Below, piece after piece: positions 1-9,352 of a stretch of DNA of 23,136 bases. Where the stretch lies: positions 1 to 23,136 of the forward strand of contig CAMOEO010000007.1 of NCBI GenBank assembly GCA_946612175.1. The letters are read 5' to 3'. Position numbers and translations under genes: made by a program. The notes under the pieces were generated by a model, which ran no database searches, was not told the DNA's origin, and saw only the letters and a list, made by a program, of their open reading frames with translations. Position 1 is the first letter of the stretch; every line of letters begins with the position of its first letter. The DNA comes from an uncultured Verrucomicrobiota bacterium. Its GTDB lineage: Bacteria; Verrucomicrobiota; Kiritimatiellia; RFP12; UBA3636.

Positions 1-73
1 AGCCCCTGCGCTCCGCCCCGAGGCCGCGCGCCGCAAAAGTGGGGAAGGTCCAGGAAAAAGAAGGCTTTCCTTT

Positions 74-102
74 GGAGGGGAATCATGATATCATGCCCCT
101 CC
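74..102 (+). promoter_or_regulatory. Palindromic operator-like element over a candidate promoter
   Basis: GGAGGGG (74-80) is matched by CCCCTCC (96-102). Between them lies a perfect 10-bp palindrome, ATGATATCAT (85-94). The two layers are offset by 3 nt, so the whole is an imperfect nested palindrome. TATCAT at 89-94 matches the sigma70 -10 consensus in five of six bases, with a weak TTTCCT (66-71) 17 nt upstream. A repressor site over the promoter of the downstream surface-protein gene is a reasonable inference. No regulator is identified. Confidence 0.4.
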
Positions 103-105
103 ACT

Positions 106-120
106 TGCGAATTGTTCGCA
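106..120 (+). other. Short inverted repeat in the leader of the surface-protein gene
   Basis: TGCGAA (106-111) and TTCGCA (115-120) are perfect complements around a 3-nt TTG loop. The repeat ends 22 nt before the ATG at 143, inside the presumed 5' untranslated region. It could be an mRNA hairpin affecting translation or a protein-binding half-site pair. No Shine-Dalgarno sequence is visible in front of the gene. Confidence 0.35.
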
Positions 121-142
121 CCCTTCCCAGTGTTCGCCGCCC

Positions 143-3100
143 ATGAAAAGACTGCTTCTCTCCGCCGTGCTTTCCGTCCTGTTCTCCGGTTCGGCCGTAG
201 CGACCGGCTCCGGCCATGCGGTCTACCGTCCCGGCCTCACCCAGGCGCGGATCCCGTTCCCGTCCGCGATGGGCTACCTGACGGCCTACGACGGCGTGCC
301 GAACCTCGCGTCGAACCTTCTCGCGAACGCCGACGCGGACTGGCTCGACCGCACGCTCGACGTCTTCAAGGACGGCGAGAACGGAAACGCGGCCGAGAAC
401 CCGCTCTCCGGCAAGGCGTGGCCGTGGCTCATCGAACACAATCACGGCGTCTTCGCCTACGAGGGGGAACTGTTCGTCGAAAAGGGCGCCGAGTATTCCT
501 TCTACGGCCGCTCCGATACCGGCGAGGCGCTCGTCGTGGACGGCGAGACGGTCGTTTGGCAGGGGAAGAACAGAGGCTGGCAGTACGGTCCCGAAATCCA
601 CAGGCGCTGGACGGCTCCGAAAACCGGCTGGGTCCCCTTCAACGGCTGGCTCTGGAGCTGGAACGGCAGCTACGGAACCCAGTGGAGCGAATGGTCGCTT
701 CAATACAACACGCAAGGCGTGGTCGTCACGTTCCTCGACCCGTCGGACCGCCTTTCCGACCGATACGACTCCCTCAACTCCTGGCTGGAGGAGAACCGGG
801 GGCTGACGAACGTCTGGCTCCGTTTCGCCGACCCCGGCGACGGCTCGTTCCTGCGCACCGTGACGGGCGAGCGCTTCACGGCCGTGGAATCGTCGGCGGC
901 CGTTTCCGGCGGCCGCTCGTTCGAGCTCTCGTTTTCGGGCGTGCCGACGAACGCGACGCTCGTGGCCTTCGCGGGCGCGTTCGACGGCGGCCACGCCACA
1001 TCGGAGTGGGCGACGGTCTCCACCTCGCTCGCACAGGTCCCGGCCGGCCATTCGACGCGGACCGTGACCGTTCCGCTAGCGGAGGACGCGCGGGTCCTCC
1101 GCTTCCGGCTCAAGACGGGGGCGGACATCCCGGCGGACGGTCTGCATCCGTTCGAGGAATGGACGGAGATGCTCGCCGTCTCCCCCTCGCCGGTCGTCCG
1201 GCTCGACTCGGTTTCGGCGGGGTACACGAACGTCGTCGTGGCGGGAACCCTCGGCTCCTTCGGCCTCGACGGCGCCTCGGCGACGGTGGCGCTGCAGGTC
1301 GCGCGGGCGTCCGACGCGGGCTTCGCGAATCCCGTCGTCTCGACGAACCTTCCGGCGTTCGCGGCCGTCGGAGCGTTCAAGGCGGAACTCTTCGGGCTGG
1401 AGACGAACACGGCGTGGATCGTGCGCGCACGGGCGACGAACGACCGGACGGCGACCGGCGACTCGGCGGCGGTTCCGTTCTCGACGGCGCTGCCCGGCCC
1501 GGCGGAGGGGGCGGTGGAGGTGACGGTCGCCGGGTTCGACACGGCGACGCTGGCGGCGACGATCGCGGACTGGGGCGGCGGGTCGACCCGCGCCGAGGCG
1601 TGGATCGACGTGTCGACGAACGCGGATTTCGCGGCGGGCACGACGCAGACGCTCGAACTCGGAACGTGTTCGGGGCGCCTGCCCTCGACGAGGTCCGCAA
1701 CGGCGACCGGGCTCGCGCCCGAAACAACGTATTTCGCCCGCGCCCGCCTCGTGAACGAATGGGGACTCGAAACCGTTTCGGAGACGGTTTCGTTCGTGAC
1801 GGACTCGGTGCCGATCGCCTTTCCCCAACCGACCGCGATCGAGGAGAAGGAGCGCATTTCCGTGACGGTCGCGCCGACGTTCGTCGCGATGGGCACGGTC
1901 TACAATGTCCGTCTCGGCGTCCAGGGCGACATCGGCTCGGTAAAGAACTGGGCGAACCAGACCGGGTTCGGTCCCTTCGCCGGGACGCTCCGCGCGGCCG
2001 CCGGCAGCCAACGGACGTTCGTCTACACGATCCACTGGTACTACGGCGACCGGGAGGGGGAGATCGAACTTCGTGCGACCGCGACGGCCAAGCTCGCCGA
2101 CCGCACGATCGAAAGCCTGCCCCAAATCGATCCCGACTACAAACTCGGCGAGGTTCGTGGCGCCTACCTGCGGCCTGGCGACACGGTCGAGATCGTCCCG
2201 TCCGCCGGTGCGCGGATCGACTGGCACACCAACGCCGTTCTTTCGATTGCCGAAGTTTCTCGGCCGGGAACGAACTCCGTCTTTGTTCTTGAAGCCCTCG
2301 AACCCGGCGCGACGCTGCTCTACGAGTCCGGCGCCGACGGAAAGCCGAACGGCGTCACCGGCATTGCGATCGTCCTGCCCGCCGAAGATCCCGCAGGCGG
2401 CGTCTACGTGCATCGCGGGTTTGAAGACTGGACATGGACGGACCCGTACCAATGGACAAATGTCATAGAAGGGCCTCTCGGCTACCCGGACGCCGTCGGC
2501 GCGGTCGCCTATGTCGTATCCCCCCAGATTTCGGAGGCATCGGGACCCTCCGACCACTCGATCGAGATCACGAAGCCGATCGTATTGGGCCATCTCGCCG
2601 TCGGACAGCTCGGCCGGATCCACCACTACTACAACGACAAGACCCAGTTCTATCTCCAGTTCGAAGACAAAATGGCGGCGGGCGGCGCCTTCCGCTTCGA
2701 GACGGGCGATGGCTCGCCCTCGTGGATCCGGCTTCTCGGCCACTGCTACGTGACGAGCCCGGTCAAAATGAACGTGCCCGTCACGCTTGCGAACGACCTG
2801 GACCTCGACGCGCTCGGGCGCATCCCCGACAGCGACGGGTGGAAGAGCTGGCGCGACCACGGGTTCAAGATCGGGGCGCCGCTGGACTTCGGTCCCTACA
2901 CGTTCCGGACGATCCGCGACACCTATTACTACGGCCGCTGGAATCTGTATTCGCGCGGGTTCATCACAATCAACGACGACATTCGCGGTTCGGGAACGAT
3001 CCGCCTCGAGGCGGACACCGCCGTCGGCATGAACGACGGCAGCGATGCGGCGCGCGTCAAGTCGTTCACCGGAGTCTGGGACGTGGCGAACGGGCAGTTC

Positions 3101-4438
3101 AACACCACCGGCTACGGCGGATGCGGGCTGTTTTTCGGCGACGCCTGTCTCGGCAACGCCAGCGAAATCATCTTCCGCGGCGCATGGCATCCGGCCGACG
3201 CGTCCGAAAACAAGGGCGCCCATGCCCGTTCGGGACAGAGTGGAGAAGGCGCCTGGACGAACGACTGGCGCGGCATCCTTCCGTCCAAGGTGACGCTCGA
3301 CGGCGGCTGGATCTTTCTGGGAACGCGCGGCGGGACGATGAGCGCCGCCGCAAAGACCGCCTACCAGGCGACCGGCATCCGCCGTGCCTATTTCCAGATT
3401 CGCGATCTTGTCATTCCCGCCGGGCCGCAGGGACGGCTTGAAACCGCCAAGTACGGCTCTTCGGTCGACTATCCCCACAACATCGTCGAAATCACGAATC
3501 TCGTGATGGATGCGAACGCCGTCCTTTCCTTCTCGCTGGGGGATTCCTCCGAGATTGTTTCGAACGAGGTCTTCATTCTCAACGAGCCTCCATCCTTCTA
3601 CGAGGATCCGGACGGCAGCGGGCAGTTCCTGCCGCAGCTCTACGCCAACTACGAGGCGAACGACAACAACCAGCTGATCTTCCGCCATCCCACCACGGGG
3701 CGCCTTTCGAGGCGCACGGCGGGAACCGGCGACAATGACGCCTTCCGTCGCTGGACCGCGGCGGCGACGCTCGCGGACGGCGCGCAATACGCCTCGATGC
3801 AACTGGGGGCGAACACGACGCTTTCGTTCGCGGACGGCGCGACGGCGAGGAACCTTGCGGGCTTCCTCGATCTGCGCGGCGGGGCATCGCTCGGGCGGGT
3901 CGGCACGGACGCGGGCGCGACGCTGGACTTCGGAAGCGCCGTCGGTCGCGTCTATGTGGGCAAGCGTGCGGACACCGCCACGATCGGGTGCAGACTGTCC
4001 GGCACGGCGGGCCTCGTGAAGGGCGGTAGCGGAACGCTGCAGCTCGGTGCGTCCGCGGAGGGCGTGAAGGGCGGAATCCGGATCGCGGGCGGGACGCTCG
4101 CGCTGGGCGCGCCGGACGCCGGGGGGCGGATGCATGTCGCCCGCGTTGCGGGCGACGTCGTGGTCGAGGCCGGCTCGCGGCTCGTCGTGCGCCGCGGAAA
4201 CCCCTTCGAGAAGGACGTGCGACTGTGCCTGAACGATCGGGAATGGATTCCGTCCCACGCCCACGTCCGCGTCGAGTCGGACGCCATCGTGCCGTGGCTC
4301 TTCGTCGGCGGCAAGGCGCTGGAGCGCGGCACCTGGGGCTCCTCCGCATCCGCTGCGGAGAACGTCGACGACGTTCATTTCGATGGTCCGGGTATCCTCA
4401 CCGTCGGCATCCCGCCGACGATGATGATCTTCCGATAG
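143..4438 (+). CDS. Large secreted surface protein: PA14-like, Fn3-like and autotransporter-type repeats
   Basis: This 1431-residue protein starts with a clear signal peptide (residues 1-21: KR, a hydrophobic core, then SAVA before the likely cleavage site). Residues about 40-190 look like a PA14/carbohydrate-binding module, with EGELFVEKGAEYSFYGRSD, an ALVVDGE strand and aromatic-rich ends. Residues about 348-556 hold two Fn3-like repeats, each ending in an ARA(T/R)L-type strand. The remainder is beta-rich and Asn/Gly/Thr-rich. Near residues 1285-1323 there is an autotransporter-associated repeat (GLVKGGSGTLQLG, then GGIRIAGGTLALG). The C-terminus (WGSSAS..DDVHF.GPGILTV) resembles an ending I associate with PVC surface proteins. 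No outer-membrane barrel, PEP-CTERM or LPXTG signal is visible, so the export and anchoring route is unknown. It is probably extracellular and glycan- or adhesion-related; the exact function is not recognised. Codon use looks less extreme in GC than in the housekeeping genes downstream. Confidence 0.85.
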   Translation: MKRLLLSAVLSVLFSGSAVATGSGHAVYRPGLTQARIPFPSAMGYLTAYDGVPNLASNLLANADADWLDRTLDVFKDGENGNAAENPLSGKAWPWLIEHNHGVFAYEGELFVEKGAEYSFYGRSDTGEALVVDGETVVWQGKNRGWQYGPEIHRRWTAPKTGWVPFNGWLWSWNGSYGTQWSEWSLQYNTQGVVVTFLDPSDRLSDRYDSLNSWLEENRGLTNVWLRFADPGDGSFLRTVTGERFTAVESSAAVSGGRSFELSFSGVPTNATLVAFAGAFDGGHATSEWATVSTSLAQVPAGHSTRTVTVPLAEDARVLRFRLKTGADIPADGLHPFEEWTEMLAVSPSPVVRLDSVSAGYTNVVVAGTLGSFGLDGASATVALQVARASDAGFANPVVSTNLPAFAAVGAFKAELFGLETNTAWIVRARATNDRTATGDSAAVPFSTALPGPAEGAVEVTVAGFDTATLAATIADWGGGSTRAEAWIDVSTNADFAAGTTQTLELGTCSGRLPSTRSATATGLAPETTYFARARLVNEWGLETVSETVSFVTDSVPIAFPQPTAIEEKERISVTVAPTFVAMGTVYNVRLGVQGDIGSVKNWANQTGFGPFAGTLRAAAGSQRTFVYTIHWYYGDREGEIELRATATAKLADRTIESLPQIDPDYKLGEVRGAYLRPGDTVEIVPSAGARIDWHTNAVLSIAEVSRPGTNSVFVLEALEPGATLLYESGADGKPNGVTGIAIVLPAEDPAGGVYVHRGFEDWTWTDPYQWTNVIEGPLGYPDAVGAVAYVVSPQISEASGPSDHSIEITKPIVLGHLAVGQLGRIHHYYNDKTQFYLQFEDKMAAGGAFRFETGDGSPSWIRLLGHCYVTSPVKMNVPVTLANDLDLDALGRIPDSDGWKSWRDHGFKIGAPLDFGPYTFRTIRDTYYYGRWNLYSRGFITINDDIRGSGTIRLEADTAVGMNDGSDAARVKSFTGVWDVANGQFNTTGYGGCGLFFGDACLGNASEIIFRGAWHPADASENKGAHARSGQSGEGAWTNDWRGILPSKVTLDGGWIFLGTRGGTMSAAAKTAYQATGIRRAYFQIRDLVIPAGPQGRLETAKYGSSVDYPHNIVEITNLVMDANAVLSFSLGDSSEIVSNEVFILNEPPSFYEDPDGSGQFLPQLYANYEANDNNQLIFRHPTTGRLSRRTAGTGDNDAFRRWTAAATLADGAQYASMQLGANTTLSFADGATARNLAGFLDLRGGASLGRVGTDAGATLDFGSAVGRVYVGKRADTATIGCRLSGTAGLVKGGSGTLQLGASAEGVKGGIRIAGGTLALGAPDAGGRMHVARVAGDVVVEAGSRLVVRRGNPFEKDVRLCLNDREWIPSHAHVRVESDAIVPWLFVGGKALERGTWGSSASAAENVDDVHFDGPGILTVGIPPTMMIFR

Positions 4439-4466
4439 GCCGCGGTTCCGGGATCCGCCGGGCGGG

Positions 4467-4495
4467 TTGACATTCCGGCGCGGCGGGAGGATACT
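4467..4495 (+). promoter_or_regulatory. Strong sigma70-like promoter of the Rrf2 regulator gene
   Basis: A perfect -35 hexamer TTGACA (4467-4472) is followed after 17 nt by GATACT (4490-4495), which matches the -10 consensus in four of six bases. Transcription would begin about 7 nt further on, at or next to the ATG at 4503, giving a leaderless or nearly leaderless mRNA. The only purine-rich stretch, GGGAGG (4485-4490), would lie upstream of the transcript start and so could not act as a ribosome site from this promoter. Confidence 0.65.
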
Positions 4496-4502
4496 AGGGG
4501 GC

Positions 4503-4952
4503 ATGAAGATCACCGCCAAGTCGCGCTATGCGCTCCGCATCCTGCTCGAAGTCGCCCTGCACGGGGACGACGGGCCGCGCACGATCAAGGAGATCGCCGC
4601 GGCGCAGACGCTCTCCGAGAAGTTCATCAGCCGCATCGTGGTGCTGCTGCGCCGCGCGGGGCTCCTGCTGACCGAGCGGGGCGTGAAGGGCGGGCTGCGG
4701 CTGGCGCGCCACGCGGAGAAGATCACGCTGCTGGACGTCGTCGAGGCGACGGACGGCCCGCTCGCGATCGTGCACTGCCTCGCGCGTCCCGGCGCGTGCC
4801 GGCGGCAGGGGCGCTGCGCCGCTGAGAAGGCGTGGGGGGGCGTCAACGAGGCGCTCTCCGAAGCGCTGCGCCGCACGACGCTGGCGGATGTCGTCGCCGA
4901 CCAGGCCCGCTTCGCCCCGCCCGCTCCCTCCGAACCCGACTACTGCATCTAG
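4503..4952 (+). CDS. Rrf2-family transcriptional regulator, probable Fe-S sensor
   Basis: This 149-residue protein has the Rrf2 winged-helix layout: MKITAKSRYALRILLEVA at the N-terminus, IKEIAAAQTLSEKFISRIVVLLRRAGLL as the DNA-binding helices, and the GVKGGLRLAR wing. Residues 92, 99 and 105 are cysteines (C-X6-C-X5-C). This is close to the C-X5-C-X5-C of IscR, so a redox or iron-sulfur ligand set is likely; the histidine ligand of IscR is not obvious. I chose ATG 4503 because the protein begins as family members do; an in-frame TTG at 4467 lies inside the -35 box. The SGNH hydrolase gene follows 13 nt downstream, probably in the same transcript. Iron-sulfur assembly genes, common Rrf2 neighbours, are absent here. 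Autoregulation is plausible but not shown. Confidence 0.9.
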   Translation: MKITAKSRYALRILLEVALHGDDGPRTIKEIAAAQTLSEKFISRIVVLLRRAGLLLTERGVKGGLRLARHAEKITLLDVVEATDGPLAIVHCLARPGACRRQGRCAAEKAWGGVNEALSEALRRTTLADVVADQARFAPPAPSEPDYCI

Positions 4953-4965
4953 GACCCCGAAAGAA

Positions 4966-5625
4966 ATGAAGATCGCACCCCGCTCCAAGTTCATCCTCAT
5001 CGGCGACAGCGTCACCGACATGGGCCGCAAGCAGCCCGTCGGCGAAGGCCTGTTCAACCCCCACGGCAACGGCTACCCGAACGTCGTCCAGGGCCTCCTC
5101 ACGAGCGTCTACCCGGACTACTTCATCAACGTCGTCAACATGGGCGTGTCCGGCAACAACGTCGCCAACCTCGAGGAGCGCTGGCAGTCCGACGTCATGG
5201 ACCTCAAGCCCGACTGGGTCTCGGTGATGATCGGCGTGAACGACGTCTGGCGCCAGTTCGACATCCCGCAGATCCCCGGGGCCGGCATTCCGCCGGAGCG
5301 GTACCGCGAGACGCTGGCGCGGCTCGTCGACCGGACGAAGCCCGTCGTGAAGGGCATGGTCCTCATGACGCCCGTCTACTGGGAGCCGAGCACGGCCGAC
5401 GCGATGTCCGCCCGCGTCCGCGAGTACGGGGCGATCTGCCGCGAGATCGCCGAGGAGAAGGGCGTGCTGTTCTGCGATGCGCAGGCCTATGCGGACCGTG
5501 TGCTCGCGCACTGCCATTCCAGCTACATCGCGTGGGACCGCGTCCATCCGAACATCCCCGGCGCGAACGTGCTGGCGCACGCGCTGCTGGACACGCTGGA
5601 ATTCGACTGGAACCGCCGGCCGTAG
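4966..5625 (+). CDS. SGNH/GDSL-family hydrolase (esterase or deacetylase)
   Basis: The 219-residue protein carries all four SGNH blocks. Block I is ILIGDSVTD with nucleophile Ser15. Block II is NMGVSGNNV with the oxyanion Gly63. Block III is MIGVNDVW with Asn92. Block V is WDRVHPN with Asp191 and His194 completing the triad. The family hydrolyses ester or acetyl groups on carbohydrates, lipids or peptidoglycan; the substrate cannot be read from the sequence. There is no signal peptide, so it is probably cytoplasmic. The WDxVHPN form and overall length fit small carbohydrate-esterase-like members. It follows the Rrf2 regulator by 13 nt and has only a weak purine stretch (GAAAGAA) before ATG 4966, suggesting translational coupling. 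It is convergent with the amidase gene. Confidence 0.88.
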   Translation: MKIAPRSKFILIGDSVTDMGRKQPVGEGLFNPHGNGYPNVVQGLLTSVYPDYFINVVNMGVSGNNVANLEERWQSDVMDLKPDWVSVMIGVNDVWRQFDIPQIPGAGIPPERYRETLARLVDRTKPVVKGMVLMTPVYWEPSTADAMSARVREYGAICREIAEEKGVLFCDAQAYADRVLAHCHSSYIAWDRVHPNIPGANVLAHALLDTLEFDWNRRP

Positions 5626-5632
5626 AGGCCGG
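5616..5632. other. GC-rich hairpin overlapping the SGNH stop codon
   Basis: CCGGCC (5616-5621) and GGCCGG (5627-5632) form a perfect 6-bp stem with a 5-nt loop containing the TAG stop. It sits between two convergent genes whose stop codons are 17 nt apart and is followed by another palindrome, AGCGCGCGCT (5635-5644). There is no T-tract on either strand, so it is not a classical intrinsic terminator. It may still help end or stabilise both transcripts. Confidence 0.35.
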
Positions 5633-5642
5633 GGAGCGCGCG

Positions 5643-6935
5643 CTACGGCGCGAGGCCGGCGGCACGGAGCGCGGCCTCGCGGGCGCCGCGCGTGGCGGGG
5701 TCGTCGGGCGGCGAGGGGAGGTCGGTCCGGGGGCCGCGGAGCGTCTCGTCGCGGACGAAGTCGACCGTCGGGGGGCGCCGGAGGGGCGTGGCGGGGTCCG
5801 TGGCCGAGGCGGGAGGGGGCGCGGAGGCGGTCTCGGGCGTGCGGGCGGGGAGGCCGGGTGCCATGGTGCCGAAGGCGAAGTCGCAGATGCCCTCGTAGAG
5901 GCCGCGGGCGAGCGCGGCGCGGCCGGCCTCGGTGCGGAGGTAGGCGAGGTCCTTCGCGGAGGTGAGGAAGCCGCACTCGACGAGGACGGCGGGGACGGTG
6001 GCCTCGCGCAGCACGATCCATCGGGCGCGGCGGAGGCCGCGGTCGGGGAGGCGCGTGGCGGCGAGGAGGCGGCGGTGGATGCAGAAGCCGAGCTGGACGT
6101 TGCCGGCGTCGCTGGCGTTGCCGTTCCAGGAGAGGCCCGCGTCGCGGCTCGGGCGGCGGCCCGTGTAGGAGGTGGACTCCATGCCGCGGGCGGGGAAGAC
6201 GTAGGTCTCGAGGCCGCGGGCGGCGGAGCCGGGATTGGCGTTGAAGTGGACGCTCACGAAGAGGTCGGCGCGCCAGCGGCGGGCCTTTGCGGGGCGCTCC
6301 TCGAGCGTGGGCTGCGAGGCGTCGTCGGGGCGGGAGAGGAGGATCTCGAAGGCGCCGTCGCGGCGGAGCAGGTCGCGGAGGCGGCGGACGACGTCGAGCG
6401 TCATCTCCTTCTCCTTCGTGCGGCGGTCGGGGGAGAGCGCGCCGGAGTCGGCGCCGCCGTGGCCGGCGTCGAGGCAGACGCGGACCTTGCGCCCGCGGAC
6501 GAGCGCGTTGGTGCGGGCTTCGAGGAGGGGGGCGACGGTCCAGCGGCGGTCGGGGGAGAGGGGGCGGGCGGTCTTCGCCCTCCAGTCGCCCTTGGCGGGG
6601 CGGTCGAGGTAGACGAGGACGCCGTCGAGGAGCGCCTGGGAGCTGCCGGCGCGGTATTCCGCGCGCCAGGGCTTCGGCTTCGGGGCGGGGGCGACCGGGG
6701 CGGAAGCCCCGGCCGCGGGCCCGGGGGCGGAAGCCTTCGGCGCGGAATCGGCTTGCGCCGAAGGGGCGGCGGGGGCGCCCGGAGCCGAGGCCCCGGGCTC
6801 GGAGGCGGCCTGCGCCCCGGGGGCTTCGGCGCCGGGCGGTGCTTCGGCGTCGGAGGGGGGCGCGGTGGTGGCGCAGCCGGCGGCGAGGAGGGCGAGCGCG
6901 AGCGCGGCGCGGAGGAGGAGGGGTCGGCGCGGCAT
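5643..6935 (-). CDS. N-acetylmuramoyl-L-alanine amidase (Amidase_3), lipoprotein
   Basis: The 430-residue protein cleaves the amide bond between MurNAc and the stem peptide of peptidoglycan, acting in the periplasm. The N-terminus is a lipoprotein signal (hydrophobic residues 6-19, lipobox LAAGC with Cys21). A disordered Ala/Pro/Ser linker spans about 22-88. A small domain at 90-148 contains DGVLVYLDRPAKGDW. The catalytic domain follows at 150-355: zinc ligands His159 (LDAGHGG), Glu177 (KEKEM) and His230 (SVHFNA), with catalytic Glu320 in VLVECGFLTS. A second Pro/Ala-rich tail ends the protein. It starts 5 nt after the ruvB stop codon, so it is the last gene of the lpxK-ruvB operon. The linker probably lets the enzyme reach the cell wall from its lipid anchor. 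Daughter-cell separation is a possible role but is inferred. Confidence 0.92.
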   Translation of the reverse strand: MPRRPLLLRAALALALLAAGCATTAPPSDAEAPPGAEAPGAQAASEPGASAPGAPAAPSAQADSAPKASAPGPAAGASAPVAPAPKPKPWRAEYRAGSSQALLDGVLVYLDRPAKGDWRAKTARPLSPDRRWTVAPLLEARTNALVRGRKVRVCLDAGHGGADSGALSPDRRTKEKEMTLDVVRRLRDLLRRDGAFEILLSRPDDASQPTLEERPAKARRWRADLFVSVHFNANPGSAARGLETYVFPARGMESTSYTGRRPSRDAGLSWNGNASDAGNVQLGFCIHRRLLAATRLPDRGLRRARWIVLREATVPAVLVECGFLTSAKDLAYLRTEAGRAALARGLYEGICDFAFGTMAPGLPARTPETASAPPPASATDPATPLRRPPTVDFVRDETLRGPRTDLPSPPDDPATRGAREAALRAAGLAP

Positions 6936-6940
6936 CGGGG

Positions 6941-7959
<1,019 letters not shown>

Positions 7960-7963
<4 letters not shown>

Positions 7964-9147
7964 TTCGAGTCCTTGAAGGTGATCTCGCTGATGCAGCGGC
8001 GGAACTCGTCGGCGCCCTCGAGGAAGTTCACCTCGATGCGGAGGAAGAGGACGGGGACGGCGCGGCGGTCGATGCGGGTCATGCGGACGGCGTCCTTCTC
8101 GGTGGTGAGGACGGCGTCGGCGCCGAGCTCGTGGGCGCGGTTGACGATGTCGATGATCTCCTGCTGGGAGAAGCGGTGGTGGTCGGCGAAGTGGCGGCGC
8201 TCGAGGAGGGTCGCGCCGAGCTTCTCCAGCGAGTTCTCGAAGGAGCGGGGCGCGGCGATGCCGGAGACGGCGTAGACCTTCATGCCCTTCAGGCGCTCCA
8301 GCGGGAAGCGCTCGCGCGTGAAGGCGTCGACGAGGCAGGTCGGGTCGTGGTTGCACTCCATGAGGCCGGCCTCGGGGTTGAGCTCGCGGATGCGGCGGCG
8401 CAGCTCCGCGGTGTCGCCGCCGCGGGCCTTGGTGATGCAGACGAAGCTGGCGCGGGCGATGTTCTCCGCGGGCTCGCGGAGGATGCCGCGGGGAAGGACG
8501 TGGCCGTTGCCGAAGGGGTTGGTGCGGTCGACGAGGACGATGTCGCGGCGGTGGAGCAGCTTCTGGTACTGGAAGCCGTCGTCGAGGAGCAGCGTGTCGC
8601 AGCCGAACTTCCGCACGGCGTAGCGGCCGCTCTTGACGCGGTCCTTGTCGACGAGGACGACGACGTCGGGGAGGTTCGTCGCCAGCATGTAGGGCTCGTC
8701 GCCGGACATCTCGCTGTCGAGCAGGAGCCGGCGGCCGTCGGAGACGACGCGGGGGGGCGGGCCGCCGGGGCCGAAGCGGAGCTTGTCGCCGGCCTTGCCC
8801 CAGAAGCCCTTCTCCTTCTTGCGGTAGCCGCGGGAGAGGATGGCGACCTTGCGCCCCTGGTCGGCGAGCTCGCGGGCGAGCTTCTCGACCATGGGGGTCT
8901 TGCCGGTGCCGCCGACGGTGACGTTGCCGATGCTGATGACCTGGCAGCCGAGGGGGTAGCGGCGCTTGACGCCGGTGCGGTAGAGGAAGAGGCGGGTCTG
9001 GACGACGGCTCGGTAGACGCCGGAGATGCGGGCGAGGCACCAGAGCAGGAGGCGGACGGGCCACTCGTGGCCCTGGTCCGCCCCCTCGTACTGGATGAGC
9101 GGCAGGAGGGAGTTCTCCGCCGATTCTAGCGTCCTGCGGGAGGCCAT
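7960..9147 (-). CDS. lpxK: Tetraacyldisaccharide 4'-kinase LpxK
   Basis: The 395-residue inner-membrane-associated kinase phosphorylates the 4' position of the lipid A disaccharide precursor. The diagnostic P-loop VISIGNVTVGGTGKTP ends at about residue 85, preceded by the usual membrane-proximal helix (RLLLWCLARISGVYRAVVQTRLFLYR). Further family motifs are SRGYRKK, GDEPYMLA, LLLDDGFQYQ and, near the C-terminus, FADHHRFS and TTEKDAVR. It is somewhat longer than typical enterobacterial LpxK because of about 30 extra N-terminal residues. ATG 9147 is the most credible start; there is no Shine-Dalgarno sequence before it. This is the first gene of the lpxK-ruvB-amidase operon. Its presence indicates that the organism makes lipid A. 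Confidence 0.96.
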
Positions 9148-9243
9148 GGGGAACCGGTGTTGCGAATGCGGACAAGGGTAGCACAAAACCGGGCGCCGCG
9201 CCAGCCCCCTCCGGCGGCGGCCCCGGGAGGAGCGCGGGCCGGC

Positions 9244-9272
9244 TTGCCAAGGCGCGGCGGCTCCGCTAGAAT
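9244..9272 (+). promoter_or_regulatory. Sigma70-like promoter of the TIM-barrel isomerase gene
   Basis: TTGCCA (9244-9249) matches the -35 consensus in five of six bases and is followed after exactly 17 nt by TAGAAT (9267-9272), also five of six. The start point would be near 9279, about 74 nt before the ATG at 9353. The leader is GC-rich and has no Shine-Dalgarno sequence. The rest of the 9148-9352 divergent spacer holds an A/T-richer patch near 9170-9190, which may contain the lpxK promoter on the other strand (only weak TACCCT-like hexamer). Confidence 0.6.
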
Positions 9273-9352
9273 GGCGCGCGTCCATTCGGCACGGAACCTC
9301 CGCGGGCGCCCCCTCCGCGCCGGCATCCCGGCCCCGCGGCCGAAGTCCCGCC

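Noticed and set aside
106..120. A LexA-type SOS box in the leader of the surface-protein gene
   Set aside because: CGAA and TTCG are present, but the spacing and outer bases do not fit CGAAC-N4-GTTCG. It is reported only as an inverted repeat.
4467..4502. An upstream TTG start adding 12 residues to the Rrf2 protein
   Set aside because: The TTG is part of the TTGACA -35 box, and Rrf2 proteins characteristically begin at MKIT/S.K..YAL.
1076..4519. A 1147-codon minus-strand open frame opposite the surface protein
   Set aside because: Its composition is the Arg/Ala/Gly-rich pattern expected from the antisense of high-GC coding DNA. The plus-strand frame has a signal peptide and recognisable domains.
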